Shown here piece by piece: positions 1 to 5,440 of a stretch of DNA of 5,556 nt. Under the pieces are notes generated by a model that ran no database searches, had not been told where the DNA came from, and worked only from the letters and a program-made list of their open reading frames with translations. The stretch is from Pseudomonadota bacterium. Lineage in GTDB: Bacteria > Myxococcota > Bradymonadia > UBA4248. Numbering within the stretch: the stretch's first letter is position 1; every line of letters begins with the position of its first letter. Location: assembly GCA_017629415.1 (NCBI GenBank), contig JAGBXG010000052.1:1-5556 (forward strand). Direction: 5' to 3'. The translations under genes and the position numbers were made by a program.

Positions 1-515
1 ATCGAAGCTTTCACCTGTTCGCGCACGAGCACATCGTATTCGTCCAAAATCAAGACAAACTGTTCGCCTGTAACACTAAAAACTTTTTCAATACAGTCTG
101 GCAGGGAATCCGAGTCATTCAAATCACAGTCTGGAAATTCGAGTTTGAGTTCACGACGCACTTTTGCTGTAAACAGCGGCACGATATCTTCATTGCGACT
201 GGAATTGGAGTAAATCCCATTCACATCGATATGAATGACGTTAAATGCGTTCAAATACGTCTCAAAATCGGAGGTCTGTGCAATTTTGAGTTTTTCGAGG
301 ATGGGCCGTGAGTTGGCTTTTTTGCCGTAATAGGCTGCAATCATGTTGCCGGCCATCGACTTGCCAAAACGACGCGGTCGCGCCACACATACAAAGCTGT
401 CTTCCGTGTTTAACACCTGGTTCAGTTCATGAAGAATCATCGATTTATCGACATAAATTCTCGAATTGACTGCTCTTTTTAACAATGCTTCGCTTGGATT
501 GACATAAATGCCCAT
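1..515 (-). CDS. AAA-ATPase-like domain protein, N-terminal part (3' end outside window)
   Basis: This open frame starts at 515 and runs off the left edge, so 171 codons are visible. A Walker A-like motif RPRRFGKSM lies at residues 46-54, and a Walker B-like stretch FVLILDEYD at 153-161 has a hydrophobic strand followed by Asp-Glu. The N-terminus (YVDKS at 21-25, then a helix before the P-loop) matches the usual opening of the AAA-ATPase-like family PF09820. Members are typically about 500-550 residues, with a C-terminal PD-(D/E)XK nuclease-like domain (PF08011) that would lie beyond position 1. The family often occurs in many copies per genome and its role is poorly understood; mobile-element or defence links have been suggested but cannot be judged here. 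The start is supported by GGAGG at 522-526, six bases before the ATG. The upstream lipoprotein gene is on the same strand, 209 bases away, so separate expression is likely. Family assignment is confident; function is not. Confidence 0.88.
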   Translation of the reverse strand, partial: MGIYVNPSEALLKRAVNSRIYVDKSMILHELNQVLNTEDSFVCVARPRRFGKSMAGNMIAAYYGKKANSRPILEKLKIAQTSDFETYLNAFNVIHIDVNGIYSNSSRNEDIVPLFTAKVRRELKLEFPDCDLNDSDSLPDCIEKVFSVTGEQFVLILDEYDVLVREQVKAS

Positions 516-520
516 AAACG

Positions 521-526
521 ACCTCC
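521..526 (-). promoter_or_regulatory. Strong Shine-Dalgarno site of the AAA-ATPase-like gene
   Basis: On the minus strand the sequence reads GGAGGT followed by five bases and then the ATG at 515. This near-perfect anti-16S match fixes the start codon. It is clearly stronger than the signals in front of the other genes in the window. Confidence 0.8.
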
Positions 527-570
527 GCAAACCAGGGTTTTCTGTCAAACCAACAGCATAACATAAATAT

Positions 571-598
571 GCCACGGACGCGAAGTGTATGGCGTGGC
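571..598. repeat. Inverted repeat in the leader of the AAA-ATPase-like gene
   Basis: GCCACG at 571-576 is the exact reverse complement of CGTGGC at 593-598, with 16 bases between. It lies about 55-85 bases upstream of the AAA-ATPase-like start, next to an A+T-rich stretch (about 548-570) that could hold a promoter -10 region, although no convincing -35/-10 pair is visible. It could be an operator or a weak leader hairpin, or it could be chance: a 6-bp arm with a 16-base gap is not rare. Confidence 0.3.
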
Positions 599-652
599 CC
601 ATTGGATAGAGGTCGAGCCAAAAGAGCGGACAAGCAAATCAAAGAGACACTC

Positions 653-680
653 GTTTTATCCCTTTGGCAGGGATTGAAAC
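653..680 (+). repeat. Solitary CRISPR-repeat-like element (28 nt, no array)
   Basis: The 28-nt unit begins GTTTTATCCCT and ends AGGGATTGAAAC. ATCCCT (658-663) and AGGGAT (669-674) form a 6-bp stem with a 5-base loop. The outer GTTTT can also pair with GAAAC across one bulged T, giving a stem of about 11 pairs. The length, the internal palindrome and the GATTGAAAC 3' end are typical of CRISPR repeats, where a terminal GAAAC/ATTGAAAC is common. I see no second copy in the window, no spacer-repeat periodicity and no cas gene, so it cannot be called an array. It could be a relic repeat, an orphan unit or a chance hairpin. It does not look like an intrinsic terminator, because neither strand has a T tract directly after the stem. 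Confidence 0.4.
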
Positions 681-724
681 AAAGCCCTAAAAGAACTTCA
701 TATACGTCACAGACCGTACAAACC

Positions 725-2725
725 TTAAGGTGTCGTCTTGAGTTCAGCCATGACTGCAGCAGCATTTTCATGATCACCCATAGAAATATATAATTCTATG
801 GCAAACTGTCGAAGTTCCCTGGCTTCCTGCGCTGCTGCACCAGAGGCTCGCAGGCGGCACAAAGCGGCCAATTCAGCCCGATAATCCAAGGCACGCCAGC
901 CATTGACTGCTTCTGCAAAAGTTCCCGGTTGAACCGGCAAGGGATGCACTTCTAAAAATCTGACGAGATTGGCCATGAAATGGAGCCATTGACGTGTCTG
1001 TTGGCTTTTTCTTGCGTATGCGGCAGCATTTTGCCAAACACTGAAGGCCGTTTCCGGCGACAAGCTGCTTTGAAGCAGTTCCAGCCATATTTGAGTGGCC
1101 AATTCCGGCGCACCGAGGCGATCCACTGCTTCGGAAAACTCAAGCAAGGTTTCAACGGAAGCATCATGCATGGATTCATGAGCTTCAAACCATATCTGAC
1201 TGAACGGTGTCGATGCCATGGAAATGCCCTGGCTGCAGGCTTCTTCATCTTCATGAATTCTTGCTGCGCATGAAAACATTTCATCTTGTTCAGTCCAGGC
1301 ATTTTCTCTCACGAGTTTGGTATGCGTTACGGCAAACTGCTCTTTCATCCTGGCCTGTTCAAACTCAGACAGTTGCACATAGGCCAAAATACGAAGCCAT
1401 GAAATAGGCAAATGCGCTGGTTTGATATGATCAAAGTTTGGCGCAAATTCTTCCAAACGTCCAATGATGGCATAGACCGAGGCCGCCGCCGTCAACAGCA
1501 CAGATTTTGCACTTTTAGATGCTTTCTGAGCATAACCCTGAAGCTCAAGAGCAAGTTCAAGCGCCCAGTCATCACGTTCCATTTCATGATAAGCCAAAGC
1601 CAAAGCCGGTGCCAATGCTGCACGGTTTTCCAAAATTTGGGTATTTTGCCAACTTTGTTCCAATATCCAGGCTGCGGAAACGGAATAGCCCAGCATTTGA
1701 TAAGCCGATGACAACACGGCCACAGCTGCCAGTTCTGTATCCGAATCCTTTAACACAACGCGCCAGGGATAAGGCAGAACCCGGAATCCCTGGTCGAGCA
1801 TCCTCCAATTGTCATCCTGCTGAATCAAATGAATTTCAAGCTTATCGGTACAGGTTTGTCCAAGGGCTGCCCAGGTTTCATCGGCAGTTTTTGCCGGCAC
1901 TTTATGAATTTGAAGATATTCCGAACCGGGAATGCCTGAATTTAGCATCTTTTGAATTTGATTGACGATATGCTCGTCCCTATCACCCGACAGCTCCGAA
2001 ATTTGAATATCGATTTGGAAAGCAGGCGTCTGAGGCGCATCGAGCAGCACAAAAACCGGCATTTCCGGCAAGCTTCCAGCGGCAGTTTTGAGCTGTGTCA
2101 ACGTATCGCCGATGGCTTCAACCGTCATCAGCGCACGATTTTGGGACGCAAGCCGTTCTCGCGAGGTCCCATTGCCGATATCAAAAGCACCGTAAATCTC
2201 TGTCCCTTGCATCAGCTCAAGCTGTGTCAGAGGAACATGGACAGACGAGGCATTGGGTTGAACATCTCCGGCCGCAAAGGTCAGACGTTTTGTCATCGCA
2301 TGCATCATTTGTGCAGGATGCGCTGAATTGGCTTCTGAACGATAGGGTTCAAACCCCAAATCCGTATCGCGAAATCCGGGCTGATAAGCAAGCATCTCCA
2401 GACGTGCTGAAGTCTTGGCGCGTTCGGCCACGCGTGCCATGATGAGGGTCGGACGCGGTTCATTTTCAAGCCATGCATCGCCCGGCATCAATCGTACCCA
2501 CGTGCCCGGGGCATAGCTGCTGTCATTTGGGAGTCCTTTCAGATACACGCCTTTGGACACAAAAACAGTCCGAGGGGTATCCGAATGATGTACAGCATCA
2601 AAGTTCCAAGGGCGGATGCGTTCAACGCCGGCAGGCGAAAGCGTTTGAGATGTACTGGCACAACCTGTCACGCACAGTATGCACAATATGCCCAAAATCA
2701 GCTGTAGCTTGAGTATCTGCGTCAT
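725..2725 (-). CDS. Large lipoprotein of unknown function with helical TPR-like C-terminal half
   Basis: This 666-residue protein starts MTQILKLQLILGILCILCVT. A hydrophobic segment (about residues 3-20) leads into a type II signal sequence with lipobox V-T-G-C, so Cys22 is the expected lipidated residue. Ala23 at +2 gives no inner-membrane retention signal, so an outer-membrane location is likely if the cell is Gram-negative. Residues about 50-330 appear mixed alpha/beta, with a strand-rich part near 53-130 (TWVRLMPGDAWLENEP at 75-90) and another at 236-330. From about 331 to the end the protein is almost entirely helical, with repeated Ala/Leu-rich helix pairs (for example 369-397, 407-425, 541-575, 609-664) that resemble degenerate TPR or Sel1-like solenoids. 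I do not recognise the family and assign no function. The ribosome binding site is weak (GGAAAT about eight bases upstream). The upstream region is a repeat element, so the promoter must lie within or just after it. A helical scaffold lipoprotein in an envelope complex is an inference only. Confidence 0.85.
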   Translation of the reverse strand: MTQILKLQLILGILCILCVTGCASTSQTLSPAGVERIRPWNFDAVHHSDTPRTVFVSKGVYLKGLPNDSSYAPGTWVRLMPGDAWLENEPRPTLIMARVAERAKTSARLEMLAYQPGFRDTDLGFEPYRSEANSAHPAQMMHAMTKRLTFAAGDVQPNASSVHVPLTQLELMQGTEIYGAFDIGNGTSRERLASQNRALMTVEAIGDTLTQLKTAAGSLPEMPVFVLLDAPQTPAFQIDIQISELSGDRDEHIVNQIQKMLNSGIPGSEYLQIHKVPAKTADETWAALGQTCTDKLEIHLIQQDDNWRMLDQGFRVLPYPWRVVLKDSDTELAAVAVLSSAYQMLGYSVSAAWILEQSWQNTQILENRAALAPALALAYHEMERDDWALELALELQGYAQKASKSAKSVLLTAAASVYAIIGRLEEFAPNFDHIKPAHLPISWLRILAYVQLSEFEQARMKEQFAVTHTKLVRENAWTEQDEMFSCAARIHEDEEACSQGISMASTPFSQIWFEAHESMHDASVETLLEFSEAVDRLGAPELATQIWLELLQSSLSPETAFSVWQNAAAYARKSQQTRQWLHFMANLVRFLEVHPLPVQPGTFAEAVNGWRALDYRAELAALCRLRASGAAAQEARELRQFAIELYISMGDHENAAAVMAELKTTP

Positions 2726-2759
2726 CCGATATTTCCACGCATAAAGGTAAGGAGATTTG

Positions 2760-2935
2760 CAGCAGGGGGCAGCCGCCCCCTTCGGCGCTTTTGGCGCGGC
2801 GTATGAAGCCTTTTGGCGAAATAGCCGCGCAGCAAGGCGTATGGAGGCCGCAGGCCGACATAGCCGCGCGCCAATACGCGCCTACCCCCTCAGCGGGGAC
2901 ACCCCGCAACGCCCCGTTCGGCATGCCCAAGTCAA
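2760..2935. repeat. G+C-rich intergenic repeat element with hairpins and internal tandem duplication
   Basis: This stretch fills most of the 229-base gap between the pentapeptide gene's stop and the lipoprotein's start and is far richer in G+C than the flanking genes. It contains GGGGGC-AGCC-GCCCCC (2765-2780, 6-bp stem, 4-base loop), GGCC-GCA-GGCC (near 2846-2856) and GCGGGG-ACA-CCCCGC (2893-2907, 6-bp stem, 3-base loop). It also holds an imperfect tandem pair: GGCGTATG recurs at 2798 and 2836, and ATAGCCGCGC at 2821 and 2860, a period of 38-39. None of the hairpins is followed by a T tract, so they are not clear terminators. The mosaic structure resembles dispersed intergenic repeats (REP/MITE-like), but no second copy lies in the window. 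It may modulate transcription into the lipoprotein gene or mRNA stability of the pentapeptide gene. Confidence 0.65.
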
Positions 2936-2954
2936 GGCTTGCGCATCAGATGTT

Positions 2955-3554
2955 TTATACGCGGCGGCGTTTGCCTTCGCAAGCGACAAAGCCTTTGGGC
3001 ACACTGGTGCAGCCGCTGGCTGTGCAGGCACTCAGTTCCATTTCGGAGGTGTCGAAGGATTCGACCGTGACATTGCGAAGCACCACGGATTTCAGTTCAG
3101 CAATGCCGGAAAGCGATTTGAGCGTACCAGCCGTGACTGTCAGCGATTCAAGGGTGCTGTCAAGGAAATTCAGGTCTTCAAGCACGCAATCTTTGAGCTG
3201 GCAATTGGTCAGTTCAAACGCCTCGAGATCTTCGGCATGCACGAGGCTGGATTTTTGCCAAACACAGCCATCAAATGAGGCTTCGGCCAAAATATTGTGC
3301 TGGAAAGTGCAGTTATGGAACGTGCAGCCGTTGAAGAATGCCCCCTGCAAATCCACACCGTCAAACGTTGTGCCGTCAAAAATGCAAGCTTCCCATTCGG
3401 TATTTTGGCAATCGATGGAATGGATGCGCATGGCGCCGATATGCAAATCCTTAAGCGTGGCGGCATCGAGGGATTTTTCGCCAGTACCTTGAAGGGCTTC
3501 GTTAAAAATGGCTTCATCTGAAGCCTGAATGGCTTTGATTAATGCTTTTTTCAT
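2955..3554 (-). CDS. Pentapeptide-repeat protein
   Basis: This 199-residue protein has a short helical N-terminus (about 1-30) and then a long run of five-residue repeats from about 42 to 182. The central position is mostly Phe or Leu, as in CIFDG, TTFDG, VDLQG, AFFNG, CTFHN, CTFQH (57-86) and CQLKDCVLED (118-127). Such runs fold into a right-handed quadrilateral beta-helix of roughly seven coils. Family members range from DNA-gyrase-protecting DNA mimics (Qnr/MfpA) to proteins of unknown role. Here the repeats lack the strongly acidic surface expected of a DNA mimic, so no such role is claimed. It has ten cysteines, several at repeat boundaries, and a basic tail (KRRRV). Its ATG overlaps the stop of the upstream Smr gene (TGATG) and has no good ribosome binding site of its own, which points to coupled translation. 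It is probably cytoplasmic, since no signal peptide is seen. Family is confident; function unknown. Confidence 0.88.
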   Translation of the reverse strand: MKKALIKAIQASDEAIFNEALQGTGEKSLDAATLKDLHIGAMRIHSIDCQNTEWEACIFDGTTFDGVDLQGAFFNGCTFHNCTFQHNILAEASFDGCVWQKSSLVHAEDLEAFELTNCQLKDCVLEDLNFLDSTLESLTVTAGTLKSLSGIAELKSVVLRNVTVESFDTSEMELSACTASGCTSVPKGFVACEGKRRRV

Positions 3555-4537
3555 CAGACTATTTTCTTAAAAGAGACATAAATAGAGCCGAAATCGCCGT
3601 CTGCATTGAGAACCGGCGCATATTCGACGATACGTTTATCGGAACGGAGAGCATCCATCGTTCCTTCTTTAATGACAGGTGTGTTTTCGCTGTGAAGGCC
3701 TTTGCCGCAAATGATAAGTGCGTAAGGCTTCTTGTCCCGAATGCATGCTGAAATAAAGTCATCGAGCCGCGACATCGCAGCATTGAGCGTCATGCCGCGC
3801 AATTTCAGGGTAATGATAATGCCGTAACGTGCCTCATACCGTTTGATATCGCGCAGGAGCTGCTTTTGAGCTGTGGTCATGGCATCGACCATATCCGGTC
3901 TTTCGAGGATATCATCGCCTTTTTCGATCTGTGTAACAGAAACTTCCGGTGCGACGAAATCTGTTTTCATGCCGGGTGCATTTTGAGCTGCACTCAGTTC
4001 GACATTGACCGGAGAAAAATTCTCAAGCGCTTCTGCGGTTTGAGCATATTTGCGTTTATTTCGCGTCTTGTGCGGCTGTTTGACGGGGCCCGAAAGGCGT
4101 TTGACATTGGAAATGGCCATTTCTTGAGTGAAAATGGCAAATTCACGTTCCTCATCGGTCATGGTCAAAGGGGCTTTTTCGGGTTCTTTTGTCGGTTTTG
4201 GGGGCAAGTCTTTGGCATTAAATTTGGATTGATAGATATCCACATCGTTCATCGCAGCCATAGAGGCTTCGAAGATTTCTTCGTCCGAGAGTCCGGATTT
4301 GTCTGTCAAATCGGCTTCCGTGAATCGGAAATCACGCGCCAAAGCAGCTTCTTCACGGGCTCTGGCGGCTTCTTTGGCTTTAGCTTCGGCGGCTTTGCGT
4401 GCTTCTTGTTCACGCTGTTCTTCAGCATCTGCCTTGTGACGTGCCTGCAGGGATTTCAAGCTTGCAAAAGCATCTGTCGAGAATTTTTGATCGAGGCTGA
4501 AGCTTGTTTCTGAAGGACGCTTGTTCTTTTTTGCCAT
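3554..4537 (-). CDS. Smr-domain protein with altered catalytic motifs
   Basis: From the chosen start MAKKNKRPSE the protein has 327 residues. Residues about 28-70 are a highly charged Ala/Glu/Lys/Arg helix, a likely coiled coil. The middle (70-240) is low-complexity and linker-like. Residues 243-324 match a Smr domain, the module found at the end of MutS2 and in SmrA/SmrB-type ribosome-quality nucleases. The family signature LDLHG reads LKLRG (244-248), and HGKG reads CGKG (277-280, in IICGKGLHSE). The DxH residues and the HGKG histidine are therefore replaced, while the glycines, the LHS and the terminal GSIYVSF strand remain. I infer a nucleic-acid- or protein-binding role, with nuclease activity lost or reduced. 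An ATG nine codons upstream (4564) is possible; 4537 was preferred because the extra residues (MFIYRWLQT) are unlike the basic MAKK start. Its TGA overlaps the next gene's ATG. Confidence 0.88.
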   Translation of the reverse strand: MAKKNKRPSETSFSLDQKFSTDAFASLKSLQARHKADAEEQREQEARKAAEAKAKEAARAREEAALARDFRFTEADLTDKSGLSDEEIFEASMAAMNDVDIYQSKFNAKDLPPKPTKEPEKAPLTMTDEEREFAIFTQEMAISNVKRLSGPVKQPHKTRNKRKYAQTAEALENFSPVNVELSAAQNAPGMKTDFVAPEVSVTQIEKGDDILERPDMVDAMTTAQKQLLRDIKRYEARYGIIITLKLRGMTLNAAMSRLDDFISACIRDKKPYALIICGKGLHSENTPVIKEGTMDALRSDKRIVEYAPVLNADGDFGSIYVSFKKIV

Positions 4538-4643
4538 TGTTTGTAACCATCTATATATAAACAAAACATGCCGTCATGCGTTTCATTTCGGCAGATCGAA
4601 TTTAAATACTACTCCATAATCTATCGTGCTTTCAAGAATATCC
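4538..4643. promoter_or_regulatory. Divergent control region between the Smr and GNAT genes
   Basis: This A+T-rich spacer of about 106 bases must carry promoters for both directions. For the minus strand, TATATA at 4554-4559 is a plausible -10, though the leader to the ATG at 4537 would then be only about ten bases. For the plus strand, CATAAT (4615-4620) is a weak -10 with no clear -35. CATG-CCGT-CATG (4567-4578), an inverted repeat of the self-complementary CATG, sits between and could be an operator. None of these elements is strong enough to assign a sigma factor or regulator. Confidence 0.4.
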
Positions 4644-5189
4644 ATGCGCATCATTCAAGAGCCAGATGGCCATGCCTTTGAAAACGTTCAATCTGTTTGG
4701 TCTATTTATGAAAACAGTTTTCCCGCGCATGAACGGCGTACTTGGGCTGATTATGCGCGGCTCTGCGCCAATGAACCGCGTTTTGTGCCATCCATTTTGT
4801 GTGCACAGGGACATAGGGTTGGGCTGCTTTGGTACTGGCAATTTGCTGAATTCATCTATCTTGAGCATTTTGCACTGGCAAAGGAGGTGCGTAACCAAGG
4901 CATGGGCGGCATTTTTTTAGATATTTTTTTGAAACACCATACCAACGTCATTTTAGAAGTCGAGCCACCGGAAACACCGATCACATGCCGACGCATCGGG
5001 TTTTATCAGCGGCATGGCATGGTGTTGCAGCCATGGGTTTATACACATCCGGGGTATGGTCAGAAAGAAACGCCGCATCTGCTGCAGTTGATGACTTGGC
5101 CGGCATGGTCTGAAGCCCAGTGCCAAAGATTTTTAACCCTCATGTTTCAAGATATTTTACAGAAACCCCACCTCATTCCGCAGCGTTAA
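4644..5189 (+). CDS. GNAT family N-acetyltransferase
   Basis: This 181-residue protein would transfer an acetyl group from acetyl-CoA to an amine; the substrate cannot be told. The acetyl-CoA pyrophosphate-binding motif A is visible as strand FIYLEHFALA (70-79) followed by RNQGMGG (83-89), the R/Q-x-x-G-x-G/A signature. Later come LEVEPPE (104-110) and RRIGFYQRHGM (116-126), which corresponds to the usual helix-turn of GNAT motif B (RRxGFYxRxGF type). FPAHERR (26-32) matches the substrate-side loop seen in a common 'F-P-x-x-E-R' subgroup. The size is normal for a single-domain GNAT. The ATG at 4644 was chosen; a GTG at 4626 in the same frame would add six residues, and neither start has a strong ribosome binding site. 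The gene is divergent from the Smr/pentapeptide unit. It is not a recognisable antibiotic-resistance acetyltransferase. Confidence 0.88.
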   Translation: MRIIQEPDGHAFENVQSVWSIYENSFPAHERRTWADYARLCANEPRFVPSILCAQGHRVGLLWYWQFAEFIYLEHFALAKEVRNQGMGGIFLDIFLKHHTNVILEVEPPETPITCRRIGFYQRHGMVLQPWVYTHPGYGQKETPHLLQLMTWPAWSEAQCQRFLTLMFQDILQKPHLIPQR

Positions 5190-5221
5190 TCCTCCATCCC
5201 CGTTCCATCCGCAAAAACCGT

Positions 5222-5290
5222 TGGAGCTCCGCCCCAAACCCCGCCGGGGCTTTGCCCCGGACCCCACCAAAGGAGCTAAGCTCCTTTGGA
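5222..5290. repeat. Palindromic G+C-rich intergenic repeat after the GNAT gene
   Basis: Three palindromes follow in series. First is GGAGCTCC (5223-5230). Then CCGGGGC-TTT-GCCCCGG (5244-5260) has a 7-bp stem. Last is an 11-bp perfect inverted repeat, CCAAAGGAGCT-A-AGCTCCTTTGG (5267-5289). The series has the look of a dispersed non-coding repeat family of the kind commonly seen between genes of many gut and environmental bacteria. The last palindrome could act as a bidirectional transcription stop, but only AATCC follows it on the plus strand, so it is not a standard intrinsic terminator. Confidence 0.65.
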
Positions 5291-5440
5291 ATCCTGCAAT
5301 TTTGGGGCGATTTTCGTGGGTTGAACGGATACTGATTGCTGACGTTTTGGGGCGAAATGGGACCCTGTATCCCATTCCGCTTTGGGTGAGCTTAACGATT
5401 CGTGAATACAACTGTTTTTTTGCCGCCATTTGGATGTGAT

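Noticed and set aside
653..680. Intrinsic terminator for the lipoprotein gene.
   Set aside because: On the minus strand the stem is followed by AAAACG rather than a T tract, so it lacks the defining feature.
445..793. Short open frames on both strands across the gap between the AAA-ATPase-like and lipoprotein genes.
   Set aside because: They overlap the ends of real genes in other frames, lack ribosome binding sites and have no family features.
2622..2930. Minus-strand 102-codon frame spanning the G+C-rich repeat and the start of the lipoprotein gene.
   Set aside because: It is mostly repeat sequence and overlaps the lipoprotein signal peptide region in another frame; it is a typical spurious repeat ORF.
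2757..3492. Plus-strand open frames (173 and 233 codons) opposite the pentapeptide gene and the repeat.
   Set aside because: They run across the repeat element and antisense to a clear repeat protein, with no recognisable domain.
2955..3554. Qnr/MfpA-type gyrase-protecting protein.
   Set aside because: The pentapeptide pattern is present, but the loops and acidic DNA-mimic surface of Qnr proteins are not evident, and the pairing with a Smr gene gives no support.
3866..4513. A 215-codon plus-strand open frame opposite the Smr gene.
   Set aside because: It is antisense to a well-supported gene; its Phe/Gly/Cys-rich product is what the reverse of Lys/Glu/Ala codons gives, and no ribosome binding site or domain is seen.
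4912..4928. Two seven-T tracts inside the acetyltransferase motif A region as phase-variation sites.
   Set aside because: Seven-base homopolymers are too short and common to support slipped-strand switching, and the frame is intact.
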